Below are positions 56,846 to 64,000 of a stretch of DNA of 64,000 bases, piece after piece; positions within the stretch are counted from its first letter, which is position 1; the number at the start of each line of letters is the position of its first letter. The notes beneath the pieces are model-generated. The model was not told the DNA's origin, did no database searches, and saw only the letters and a list, made by a program, of their open reading frames with translations. A program made the translations under genes and the position numbers. Source of the stretch: Pseudorhodobacter wandonensis. GTDB taxonomy: Bacteria; Pseudomonadota; Alphaproteobacteria; Rhodobacterales; Rhodobacteraceae. The stretch is from the NCBI RefSeq assembly GCF_001202035.1, contig NZ_LGHT01000036.1, positions 62,001-126,000 of the forward strand, read 5' to 3'.

Positions 56846-57610
56846 CTAGGTCTCCCCGCCATTCTCGCGCCAATAGGCCTGCATCCAAGGCACCGCTTTG
56901 GTCCCGTAATGCGGCAAACGATCCCAGTTTTGCCCGGTTGGGCGGATAAGATCAATCGGACGCGGCCGCCCGTGAAATGCAAGTACCTTTGCCGATGGCA
57001 GAGGCGCCTTAGGCCCAATGAAGTGATCAATCAAAACAGGTCGGCGCAGGTGAACTTTGAAACTGATGACCCAACCCTTGGGCCAATGCCGCACATCGGC
57101 AACCTCTCCATGCAGATAGGCTTGCTCCAACCCGTATTTCCCAGCCAGACGGTCTCGGTCTTTGCGAATGCGGTCGACAAGATAGCCCAAGCTGCCGATC
57201 GTGAACGCAAATATACTCGACATAGTGCTTGGCGCGGCAGTTTTGCTTCGCCAGGCAGCCTCATCAATTGCGACCAGATCGCCTTCGACTTCAAAGAATG
57301 GGGTCAGATCTTGCAAGATCACCATATCAAGGTCGATGAACAAGGCGCGGCCCGAAAGGCCATAAAGGTCAGACGAAAACAGGCTGAACTTGGGCCAGGC
57401 GCCATTATACCAATGGTGGTTTTCAAGGCCAATATCGGGGATGGGATAGCTCTCGATCCCTTCTTCAAACCCGCTTGAATCATCTGTCAGACAGACAAAG
57501 CGAAACGTGCCGGGGAGGTGCCTTTTGACTGCATTATAAAGGACATTCACGTATTCTGCGGGGTAAAGTGTGCCCCACTTCATACATATAACGACGCGCT
57601 CTTGCTGCAA
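56846..57610 (-). CDS. Glycosyltransferase of the surface-glycan locus (family unclear)
   Basis: A 254-residue soluble protein. Its N-terminus RVVICMKWGTLYPAEYVNVL and the acidic GRALFIDLDMVILQDL (DxD motif) fit nucleotide-sugar-binding glycosyltransferases, roughly like GT8-type folds. HFIGPKAPLPSAKVLAFHGRPRP near the C-terminus is the type of block seen in such proteins in Rhodobacteraceae. The frame extends far upstream, but the start is probably the TTG at 57610, which has AAAGGAAAC spaced correctly; an ATG 27 bases downstream is an alternative. Divergent from neuC across an intergenic dyad (57646-57683). Confidence 0.78.
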   Translation of the reverse strand: MQQERVVICMKWGTLYPAEYVNVLYNAVKRHLPGTFRFVCLTDDSSGFEEGIESYPIPDIGLENHHWYNGAWPKFSLFSSDLYGLSGRALFIDLDMVILQDLTPFFEVEGDLVAIDEAAWRSKTAAPSTMSSIFAFTIGSLGYLVDRIRKDRDRLAGKYGLEQAYLHGEVADVRHWPKGWVISFKVHLRRPVLIDHFIGPKAPLPSAKVLAFHGRPRPIDLIRPTGQNWDRLPHYGTKAVPWMQAYWRENGGET

Positions 57611-57645
57611 ATTCGTTTCCTTTCCCGACTTTAACTGCCTGACTA

Positions 57646-57683
57646 AAGGGTTTTGAGTGGCTTTTCCAGTCTGCAAAACCCTT
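57646..57683. promoter_or_regulatory. 10-bp perfect dyad between divergent glycosyltransferase and neuC genes
   Basis: AAGGGTTTTG (57646-57655) and CAAAACCCTT (57674-57683) are exact complements around an 18-base spacer in the divergent intergenic region. It may be an operator or a transcript hairpin; no regulator is encoded nearby. Confidence 0.5.
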
Positions 57684-57736
57684 GTACTGTCCGGGCGCAA
57701 ATGCAATGCAACACGTGAACCGAATAAAGGCAACAC

Positions 57737-58858
57737 ATGACCCATTCGATCCTTTTCGTTACGGGAACCCGGGCCGATTTTGGTAAGCTGGAACCACTTG
57801 CGGTTGCCGTTCGTGATGCCGGTTTTACGGTGTCGTTCTTTGTGACCGGCATGCATATGATGGCGCGGTACGGGCTGACGAAGCTTGAGGTGCAGCGCAT
57901 GCAGGGCGTGGCGGTGCATGAATATCTGAACCAACGCCCCGGCGATCCGCAAGATATGGTGTTGGCCAAAACCGTCATGGGGTTTTCCGATTTCATCACC
58001 GAAACCAAACCCGATCTGATCATCACCCATGGCGACCGGGTAGAGGCGCTGGCCTGCACTTTGGTTGCGGCCACCAATTACATCCGCTCGGGCCATATCG
58101 AGGGCGGCGAGGTTTCGGGCACGATTGACGAGATTTTCCGCCACTGCAATACCAAGCTGGCAACCGCGCATTTTGTCAGCTCGGATTCTGCCGCCCGTCG
58201 CGTGATGGCCTTGGGCGAACCTGCGGCGGCAGTGCATGTCATCGGCTCGCCCGAGCTTGATTTCCACTCTCAGCCCAGTGGCGTGACGCTGGACGAGGTG
58301 CGCGCCCGCTATGGTATCACGTTTCAGGACTATGGAATCGCGGTGTTTCATCCCGTCACATCCGAGCAGGCGACGATGGGCGCGCAGGCCCGCGACCTTT
58401 ATGGCGCACTTGTGGATTCGGGGCGCAATTTCGTGCTGATTGCACCGAACAATGACCCAGGCTCCGAAGATATTTTCAAGGTTATCAACGCCCTGCCAAA
58501 AGATAGGTTCAGGCTGATTCCCTCGATGCGGTTCGCGCATTTCTCGGAGCTGATGAAAAACGCGGCCTGTATGGTGGGCAATTCCAGCGCGGGCGTGCGC
58601 GAGGCGCCGTTTTTGGGCATCCCGTCATTGGATATCGGCACACGCCAGCACAACCGCGCTGATGCCCCCTCGATCACCTTTGCCGATGCCGCCGACAGCG
58701 CCAAAATCGCAGGGTTCCTCGCACAAAACTGGGGCAAATCGCATCCGCGCCACGAAGGCTTTGGCTCGGGCTCTTCGGCCGAACGCTTTGTCGCAGTGCT
58801 AAAGGACGCAGGCTTCTGGGCGCGCGGGTTGCAAAAAGAGTTTCAAGACAATGGCTAA
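57737..58858 (+). CDS. neuC: UDP-N-acetylglucosamine 2-epimerase, hydrolysing type (NeuC family)
   Basis: A 373-residue enzyme of the hydrolysing UDP-GlcNAc 2-epimerase family, which gives ManNAc and UDP. The start FVTGTRADFGKLEPL is the NeuC/LegG type, HGDRVEALA and GHIEGGEVSGTIDE carry the active-site Asp, Glu and His, and VGNSSAGVREAPFLGIP is the uracil-binding C-terminal block. It feeds the NeuB product. Because no 4,6-dehydratase or aminotransferase genes are here, the product may be Neu5Ac-like, or the early legionaminic steps may be elsewhere. Overlaps the next gene by 8 bases. Confidence 0.93.
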   Translation: MTHSILFVTGTRADFGKLEPLAVAVRDAGFTVSFFVTGMHMMARYGLTKLEVQRMQGVAVHEYLNQRPGDPQDMVLAKTVMGFSDFITETKPDLIITHGDRVEALACTLVAATNYIRSGHIEGGEVSGTIDEIFRHCNTKLATAHFVSSDSAARRVMALGEPAAAVHVIGSPELDFHSQPSGVTLDEVRARYGITFQDYGIAVFHPVTSEQATMGAQARDLYGALVDSGRNFVLIAPNNDPGSEDIFKVINALPKDRFRLIPSMRFAHFSELMKNAACMVGNSSAGVREAPFLGIPSLDIGTRQHNRADAPSITFADAADSAKIAGFLAQNWGKSHPRHEGFGSGSSAERFVAVLKDAGFWARGLQKEFQDNG

Positions 58859-60095
58859 GGCCGCGAACGCCAGTGTCGCTTTGCGCGGCTACAGTCTGCT
58901 TACGCAGGCGCTTGCGCCGCTTGCCGTGCTTCACCTGAAAAAGCGTCTGCACAAAGGCCGCGAAGATGCCACGCGCTGGCGTGAAAAGCTGGGGCAGGCG
59001 GGGCAGGCACGGCCAAAAGGGCGGCTGATCTGGTTGAACGCAGTCGGCATTGGCGAGGTTATGGCCCTGCGCGGCTTGATCGAGGCGATGGGCCGCGCCG
59101 ACCCAGAGGCGCATTTTCTGATCACGTCTTCGGCGCGGTCCTCGGCGCAGGTGATTGCCGCAAACCTGCCCGCCCGCACCATCCATCAATATCTGCCGCT
59201 GGATGCACCCGGTTTTGTTGCGCAATTTCTCGATCATTGGCAGCCTGATCTATCCATCTGGGCCGAGCAAGACATCTGGCCCAACGCAGTTTATGCCTGC
59301 GACCAGCGCGGTATTCCTTTGGTGCTGCTGAATGCACGGATTACCGATGCCTCGGCGCAGAAACGTCAATTTATCAAGGCTTTGTACCGCGACACCTTGC
59401 CAAGGTTTCAGCGCGTTATCGCCCAGGATGCCACCAGCGCTGCGCATTTAACCGCCTTGGGCGCGCGCGATGCGCAGGTCATGGCGTCGTTGAAATCGGC
59501 CGCCCCGCTGCTGCAGGCAAACGCCGCTGCGCTGACCGAGATGGAAAACCGGTTCAAATCCCGCAAAGTCTGGGTCGCCGCCTCGACCCATGTCGAAGAT
59601 GAAATTATCGCCGAGGCCACGCAACAGGCGCTGTTTGCCGCCGATCCAAGCTGGCTTTTGGTGCTTGTGCCGCGCGACCCCAAGCGAAACCCTGCGCTGA
59701 CGATGCCATTCGTGCGGCGCAGTACAGGTGAGGCATTGACCGACGAGCCGATCTATCTTGCCGATAGTTTTGGCGAGTTGGGGCTGTGGTACCGCTTGGC
59801 CACTGCCGCCCTGATCGGTGGCAGTTTCGGTGCCGTCGAAGGTCATAACCCGTGGGAGGCCGCCGCCTTGGGCTGTGCTGTGCTGCACGGCCCGCGCGTA
59901 GGTAACTTTGCCGCCGATTACGCCGCCTTGCATGTGGCCGATGCTGCGCGTGAGGTAACCGATGCCGCCGCGCTTGCCGCCGCACTGCAAAGCAATGATC
60001 TGACACAACAAGCCTTGCGCGGGCAATCGCTTGTACGGCGTGCGGCACCTTTGGATGATCTGGCAGGCGCTTTGCTGGGGATGGTCCATGCCTAA
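58851..60095 (+). CDS. Kdo transferase-family glycosyltransferase (WaaA/GT30 paralogue 1)
   Basis: A 414-residue member of the 3-deoxy-manno-octulosonic acid transferase family. The N-terminal block WLNAVGIGEVMALRGL carries the catalytic Glu69. IWAEQDIWPN and GHNPWEAAALG are family motifs. It is diverged: the usual HxGE appears as THVEDE, and PRHPER as PRDPKRN. It overlaps neuC at its start and the second paralogue at its end. Kdo and nonulosonic acids are both CMP-activated 3-deoxy-2-keto acids, so transfer of the NeuB product rather than Kdo is a real possibility, which I infer. Confidence 0.85.
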   Translation: MAKAANASVALRGYSLLTQALAPLAVLHLKKRLHKGREDATRWREKLGQAGQARPKGRLIWLNAVGIGEVMALRGLIEAMGRADPEAHFLITSSARSSAQVIAANLPARTIHQYLPLDAPGFVAQFLDHWQPDLSIWAEQDIWPNAVYACDQRGIPLVLLNARITDASAQKRQFIKALYRDTLPRFQRVIAQDATSAAHLTALGARDAQVMASLKSAAPLLQANAAALTEMENRFKSRKVWVAASTHVEDEIIAEATQQALFAADPSWLLVLVPRDPKRNPALTMPFVRRSTGEALTDEPIYLADSFGELGLWYRLATAALIGGSFGAVEGHNPWEAAALGCAVLHGPRVGNFAADYAALHVADAAREVTDAAALAAALQSNDLTQQALRGQSLVRRAAPLDDLAGALLGMVHA

Positions 60096-61365
60096 ATTCC
60101 CATCGCCAAAGCTGCGTCTGGCGCTTGCGGCCTATGCCGCGCTCTGGGTTTTGGGCCTGCCTGTCGTGCTGGTTTATCTTTGGCGGCGCGGGCGCAAAGA
60201 TGCCGATTACAGCGCCAATATCGCCGAACGTTTCGGGTTTTATTCTGCGCCCAAGCGGGGCAGCATCTGGGTGCATGCCGTGTCTCTGGGCGAGCTGCGC
60301 TCGGCCGTGCCGCTGATCAACGCGCTGTTGGGGCAGGGCGAAAGCGTGGTCATCACCCATTTCACCCCCGCAGGCCGCCGCGAATCGACGCGTGTCTTTG
60401 CCAAGGCCATCGCCGCCGGGCAGGTACGTGTGGTTTGGGTGCCGTTTGAAATCGGCCTGTGCTTTGCCGGCTTTTTCCGCGCCTTTGCCCCGAAATACGG
60501 GCTGGTGATGGAGATCGAGATCTGGCCGCGCATGATCATGGCGTGTCGCGCCAAGGGCGTACCCCTGTTCATGTGCAACGCGCAATATCCCAGCAAAAGC
60601 TATGCCCGTGATGGCCAAACCGGTTTGCGCGCGCAGCTCATGCAGGGCTTTGCCGGCGCTTTGGTGAAATCCGATCTGCAAGCCACCCGCTTTGCCTCGG
60701 TCGGCGTGCAAAACATCCAGATCACGGGCGAGTTGCGCTTTGATCAGCCCATCCCACAGGCCCAAATCGCGGCAGGTGCGGCGCTGAAACCTGCACGGGA
60801 TGTCGTCGTGATTGCCAGCGCGATCGAAGGTGAAGACGCCGGATATATCAGCGCAATCAAGGCGGTGCAGGCCGTTCGTGACACGCTGTTCGTCTATGTC
60901 CCGCGCCGCCCCGAACGCTTTGCCGAAGTGGCCGATCAGCTTACCGCCGCAGGCCTGCGCATCGCCCGCCGGTCAACCACCCTTGGCCCCGATCTGTCGG
61001 GCAGCATTCCTGTTGATATCGACGTGTTCTACGGCGACAGCCTGGGCGAGATGTATTTCTACCTTGCGATGGCTGACCGCGTTGTCGTCGGCGGCGGATT
61101 CAACCCCAAAGGCGCGCATAATATTATCGAGCCCTTGGCGCTGAAAAAGCCGGTTCTGGTCGGCCCTGAAACCTTTACCATCGAATACCCCTTTGCCGAG
61201 GCTGCGGTCGCAGGTGTGGCGCGCTCGGTCCCCGATGCCACAGCCCTTGCCGCCGCGCTGATTGCCCGCGACGACCCAACGCCTGCACAAATCGATGCGT
61301 TCTTTGCCGCCCACGCCGGCGCCACCCAGCGCACCTTGGCAGGTATTGCCAAACTCAGGGCTTAA
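60088..61365 (+). CDS. waaA: Kdo transferase-family glycosyltransferase (WaaA/GT30 paralogue 2)
   Basis: A 425-residue GT30 protein and the more canonical of the pair. An N-terminal membrane helix (about 11-31) is followed by IWVHAVSLGELRSAVPL with Glu69, LVMEIEIWPRM, GELRFD, IEGED (HxGE-like), VPRRPERF, and GAHNIIEPLALKKPVLVGP. A true Kdo transferase adds Kdo to lipid IVA. The ATG at 60088 overlaps the first paralogue's stop. It ends 11 bases inside the convergent neuA gene. Which paralogue adds Kdo and which something else cannot be settled. Confidence 0.85.
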   Translation: MPKFPSPKLRLALAAYAALWVLGLPVVLVYLWRRGRKDADYSANIAERFGFYSAPKRGSIWVHAVSLGELRSAVPLINALLGQGESVVITHFTPAGRRESTRVFAKAIAAGQVRVVWVPFEIGLCFAGFFRAFAPKYGLVMEIEIWPRMIMACRAKGVPLFMCNAQYPSKSYARDGQTGLRAQLMQGFAGALVKSDLQATRFASVGVQNIQITGELRFDQPIPQAQIAAGAALKPARDVVVIASAIEGEDAGYISAIKAVQAVRDTLFVYVPRRPERFAEVADQLTAAGLRIARRSTTLGPDLSGSIPVDIDVFYGDSLGEMYFYLAMADRVVVGGGFNPKGAHNIIEPLALKKPVLVGPETFTIEYPFAEAAVAGVARSVPDATALAAALIARDDPTPAQIDAFFAAHAGATQRTLAGIAKLRA

Positions 61366-62062
61366 GCCCCGCGTCAATCTGCTGCTGCAACAGGAATTCC
61401 ACAATCTTCAGGTCGAACGGGCTGTCAATATCGTGGCAACGCTCGGGCGACAGAACATAGGGAATCACCCGCCCGTCATACAGCCCTTCGGCACGGCGCA
61501 GATAGTCGGGCGCCACCACATAAACCACGCCGACATGCTCATAGACCACAGGCGCCTGCTGACGCGCCAAAACGCGGCCGGGCAGGGGCTTGGACACATG
61601 CAAGGCACCGCTCTCATCCGGCTCGACAAGGTTGAAATAGGGGTTCTTGCGCGCCTCGCAGCATGACATCACCATATCGGGCTGCTCATTGGCAAACAGC
61701 GCCAGCGCATCGGTGATATCTTGCGGCAGCCGCAGCGGCGAGGTGCAGTCGAGGTCCAGAAACGCCGTGGCGGGGCCAGTGATCGCCTCGGTCACGCCAA
61801 GCGCGTGCTGCCAGACATGAAACTTGCCTGCCGTATCCGTGGCCAAATGCGCAGGCCGCAGCCCGATTTCCAGCGCCCCGCGCTTTACGGCATGGGCGTA
61901 CATTTCCTCATCATCCGTTGATACCACCACCGCATCGACCTGCGGATCGGCGAAAAGCTGATCCAAAGACCAATCCATCAGCGGCTTGCCACAGATCGGG
62001 CGAAAGTTTTTTCCCGGCACGCCCTTAGACCCTTTGCGCACCCCGATATGGCCAATAATCAT
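61355..62062 (-). CDS. neuA: CMP-nonulosonic acid (acylneuraminate) cytidylyltransferase
   Basis: A 235-residue enzyme activating the NeuB product as its CMP sugar. The start IGVRKGSKGVPGKNFRPICGKPL is the CMP-binding block, with VSTDDEEMYAHAVKRGA, RPAHLATDTAG and LDLDCTSPLR as further conserved parts. The ATG at 62062 has GGGGA upstream. It is on the opposite strand from neuB/neuC and converges with the second GT30 paralogue, overlapping it by 11 bases. With neuB and neuC it gives a complete minimal CMP-sugar route. Confidence 0.94.
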   Translation of the reverse strand: MIIGHIGVRKGSKGVPGKNFRPICGKPLMDWSLDQLFADPQVDAVVVSTDDEEMYAHAVKRGALEIGLRPAHLATDTAGKFHVWQHALGVTEAITGPATAFLDLDCTSPLRLPQDITDALALFANEQPDMVMSCCEARKNPYFNLVEPDESGALHVSKPLPGRVLARQQAPVVYEHVGVVYVVAPDYLRRAEGLYDGRVIPYVLSPERCHDIDSPFDLKIVEFLLQQQIDAGLKP

Positions 62063-62216
62063 CGCATTCCCCTTTTTTGCAGGCCTTTAGGAATGCCCCT
62101 GTTCGCCAGCCTTTGCAATCTGTTGCGCATTCAATCGCAGCTAATTTCATTTGTTTGAAAAAATGCTGAAAACCCCTCTTGCACCCCGCGGAATCATCGG
62201 CTATTCCACCGCCAAC

Positions 62217-62292
<76 letters not shown>

Positions 62293-62661
62293 TCCCCCTC
62301 CTTAGTTGAATACTATCAGTGACTTGGGCGCTGTCCGCCTAAGTCTTGCGCCGCTCGGCAACGCGCGCCCACATGTCCCTTTCCCCATGCCTCACCTTGC
62401 GCTCTCGCAGGCCACGACCACGCTAGCGACGAGGGGACGGCAAGCAGACTGCGCGGGCCACAAGACCCCTCTGGCCTTCCTCAAAAAAACAAGGCTGCCG
62501 CAAAGCCCGGTTTTCGCAGCATCCGCTTGCCAAATCCCCGCCCGACCAAAGCCTGAAAATTATTCCTGCCCCAAGGTGTGAAAAAACCGCATTGGCCGCT
62601 TGACGCCGCCTGCGCCCCACCGTAATACCGCCACACGTTCGGGCGGGCCCGGATGGCATAC
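62293..62661 (+). other. Intergenic region between tRNA-Val and the first tRNA-Asp
   Basis: About 369 bases. I see no gene, RNA or strong hairpin here. An open frame crosses it but is not similar to any protein I know and has no ribosome-binding site. It should hold the promoter of the tRNA-Asp pair. Confidence 0.4.
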
Positions 62662-62738
62662 GCGGTTGTAGCTCAGTTGGTTAGAGTACCGGCCTGTCAC
62701 GCCGGGGGTCGCGGGTTCGAGCCCCGTCAACCGCGCCA
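62662..62738 (+). tRNA. tRNA-Asp (anticodon GTC), copy 1
   Basis: A 77-base cloverleaf with encoded CCA. Acceptor GCGGTTG/CAACCGC, anticodon stem CCGGC/GCCGG with loop CTGTCAC (anticodon GTC), T-arm GGTTCGAGCCC. Identical to the copy 31 bases downstream. Confidence 0.97.
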
Positions 62739-62769
62739 GCCATCCGCCCGCCCCGAACGTAAAAAATGC

Positions 62770-62846
62770 GCGGTTGTAGCTCAGTTGGTTAGAGTACCGG
62801 CCTGTCACGCCGGGGGTCGCGGGTTCGAGCCCCGTCAACCGCGCCA
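62770..62846 (+). tRNA. tRNA-Asp (anticodon GTC), copy 2
   Basis: Identical in all 77 positions to copy 1, with a 31-base spacer between. This tandem duplication explains the repeated peptide that appears when the region is translated. Confidence 0.97.
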
Positions 62847-62908
62847 TTTTTACCTATTCACTTCGTGGAATATGTGCTGTAGAAAAACCCCAAAACATCG
62901 GGGCTCCT

Positions 62909-63127
62909 ATGGCTTTTCTTGACGGCATTCCGCTTACCCTGCTTATCCTCGCGGCGCTCACACTCGGCCTCGCGCCATTCTTTCCCGAACCGCATCTGTG
63001 GGAAAAGCTGAAAATGCTGGCCGCAGGCACGCTGACCCGCCCGTTTGATATATTTGACCTGCTGCTGCACGCGGCACCCGTGCTGCTTTTGATGGCAAAA
63101 CTGGCGCGTATGGCGCTCAAAGCTTAA
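62909..63127 (+). CDS. Small conserved membrane protein of unknown function
   Basis: A 72-residue protein with two hydrophobic helices (about 7-25 and 48-68) separated by PEPHLWEKLKMLAAGTLTRP. Similar short proteins are conserved in Rhodobacteraceae and sometimes labelled RND transporter, but at this length it cannot be a transporter. Function unknown. It overlaps the end of the convergent acetyltransferase gene by 11 bases. Confidence 0.7.
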   Translation: MAFLDGIPLTLLILAALTLGLAPFFPEPHLWEKLKMLAAGTLTRPFDIFDLLLHAAPVLLLMAKLARMALKA

Positions 63128-63554
63128 GGCGATAGCGCACATGCCCGTCATAGGGCGCATAGCTGTCATACAGCGCCCGCGCCCGTGCGTTGCCCTCATC
63201 CGTGTGCCAGTATAGCCGCGCATATCCCTTGGCGCGGCAAATCGCGATCAGATCATCCAGCAACGCACGGCCCAGACCACGGCCCCGCGCCGCCTGCGCC
63301 AAAAACAAATCTTCCAAATAACAATCCGGCGCGGCAACCCAGGTCGATAGATGCGTATGGTGCAACGCAAAGCCCAGCACCTCGCCATCCACCACCGCCA
63401 CCCGCCCGCGCAACAGCGCCGCAGGGTCCACCAATCTCGCCCAGGTCTGATCGGTGACTTCAGCGTCCAAACTCACCTCGTAAAAGGCCAGATACTGTGC
63501 CCAAAGCCCGCGCCAAGCCGCCTCATCACTTGCAACAAGATCCCTGATTTCCAC
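63117..63554 (-). CDS. GNAT family N-acetyltransferase
   Basis: A 145-residue GNAT protein. The acetyl-CoA-binding motif A appears as LAQAARGRGLGRALLDDLI (about 87-105) after a strand YLEDLFL. A late LYWHTDEGNARARALYDSY is the typical C-terminal GNAT block. Start codon is a GTG at 63554. Substrate unknown. The 138 bases upstream include a G-rich hairpin (63583-63619) related to the repeats at 39.7 and 42.3 kb. Confidence 0.88.
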   Translation of the reverse strand: MEIRDLVASDEAAWRGLWAQYLAFYEVSLDAEVTDQTWARLVDPAALLRGRVAVVDGEVLGFALHHTHLSTWVAAPDCYLEDLFLAQAARGRGLGRALLDDLIAICRAKGYARLYWHTDEGNARARALYDSYAPYDGHVRYRLKL

Positions 63555-63582
63555 GCCAACCGACCCCTATCATCTATCTAAA

Positions 63583-63619
63583 AATATCCCACGGGGGTCC
63601 GGGGGGGTGAAACCCCCGG
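63583..63619 (+). repeat. Third copy of the AAATAT / G-rich hairpin repeat
   Basis: AAATATCCCACGGGGG followed by CCGGGGG (63599-63605) and CCCCCGG (63613-63619) forms a 7-bp G-rich hairpin. The same AAAATAT-C(C)TC-GGGGG plan occurs at 39655-39710 and 42255-42313. A near-identical 15-base direct repeat CCCGGCTYTGCCCTC follows at about 63615 and 63650. Confidence 0.55.
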
Positions 63620-63693
63620 CTTTGCCCTCGGGTCCGGGGACGCGTACGCCCGGCTCTGCCCTCACACCCAAAGGCCGCCGGTCGCAGTGGCGC

Positions 63694-64000
63694 CTACCGT
63701 TTCCCCAGCGCCTTCAACTGCAACCGCCGCGCATGCAGCACAGGCTCGGTATAGCCCGACGGCTGCTCTCTGCCCTTGAACACCAGTTCACAGGCCGCCT
63801 TAAAGGCGATCCCGTCAAATCCGGGCGCCATCGGCACATAGGCCGCATCACCTGCGTTCTGACGGTCTACCACTGCGGCCATTTTCTGCATCGCGCCCAT
63901 CGCGGCCACCTCGGATACCACACCATGATGCAACCAGTTCGCCAGCGCCTGCGACGAAATCCGGCAGGTCGCGCGGTCTTCCATCAAGGCGACATCGTGA
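63694..64000 (-). CDS. glcB: Malate synthase G, C-terminal part (cut by window edge)
   Basis: The frame is open to the right edge and ends at 63694, leaving about 101 C-terminal residues. [52 protein letters not shown] and [19 protein letters not shown] match the end of malate synthase G (GlcB, about 720 residues), which condenses glyoxylate and acetyl-CoA to malate. The rest of the gene continues beyond 64000 on the minus strand. Confidence 0.93.
   Translation of the reverse strand, partial: HDVALMEDRATCRISSQALANWLHHGVVSEVAAMGAMQKMAAVVDRQNAGDAAYVPMAPGFDGIAFKAACELVFKGREQPSGYTEPVLHARRLQLKALGKR

Noticed and set aside
57611-58540. N-terminal extension of the glycosyltransferase gene opposite neuC
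   Set aside because: The frame stays open across neuC, but the conserved sequence begins at the TTG at 57610 with a ribosome-binding site; the extension is antisense noise.
62306-62581. Possible 91-residue gene between tRNA genes
   Set aside because: No ribosome-binding site, no recognisable motif and atypical composition.
62560-62922. Repeated peptide in overlapping open frames, at first suggestive of a tandem-repeat protein
   Set aside because: The repeats are the two tRNA-Asp genes translated in both directions.

Overview
The window looks like chromosomal DNA of a Rhodobacteraceae (Roseobacter-group) alphaproteobacterium. This rests on gene content and protein style: a DUF3422 protein, a YeeE/YedE transporter, DctPQM TRAP genes beside DctBD, a dimethylglycine/sarcosine dehydrogenase next to a Liv-type ABC transporter and a GlxA-family regulator, class II DAHP synthase, a PII-like SbtB, and G-rich hairpin repeats in several gene gaps. 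No phage, insertion sequence, plasmid or CRISPR signature was seen. Most genes are intact and densely packed, with ATGA or TGATG overlaps inside operons.

Layout. 0-11 kb: 3' end of a RES-domain gene, corA-type transporter, a class I amidotransferase, an L,D-transpeptidase, tryptophan-to-anthranilate genes (kynU, kynA), an isoprenylcysteine-methyltransferase-like membrane protein, pntAB transhydrogenase and a DUF3422 gene. 11-24 kb: YeeE/YedE transporter, an oppDFABC-like peptide importer divergent from two M20 amidohydrolases, an acyl-CoA synthetase, a lipoprotein, moaA. 24-31 kb: alkD-like repair gene with glmS and glmU, gph, a small secreted protein, a lipoprotein hydrolase. 30.5-40 kb: sbtA-sbtB-like pair, a TRAP carboxylate importer, an ArsR-family regulator with the cysteine spacing of persulfide sensor SqrR, purQ, and the dctB-dctD two-component pair.

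39.7-49 kb is a methylamine-type catabolic block: GlxA-family regulator, Liv-type ABC transporter (binding protein, two ATPases, a small membrane protein, two permeases) and an FAD/folate demethylating dehydrogenase, all on the minus strand. 49-54 kb holds aroG-type DAHP synthase, a PAS protein, yicC, gmk and a gamma-carbonic-anhydrase-like protein.

53.9-62 kb is a surface-glycan locus: neuB, neuC and neuA homologues for a CMP-activated nonulosonic (sialic-acid-like) sugar, a GT25 glycosyltransferase, another glycosyltransferase, a frameshifted RgpF-like gene with a decayed neighbour, and two adjacent, divergent Kdo-transferase (WaaA/GT30) paralogues. This is the most interesting part of the window. 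62-64 kb has one tRNA-Val and two identical tRNA-Asp genes, a small membrane protein, a GNAT acetyltransferase and the 3' end of malate synthase G.

Other points of interest: DctD lacks the GAFTGA loop needed to contact sigma-54; nested palindromic elements follow moaA and dctD; composite G-rich hairpin repeats flank the dehydrogenase gene.
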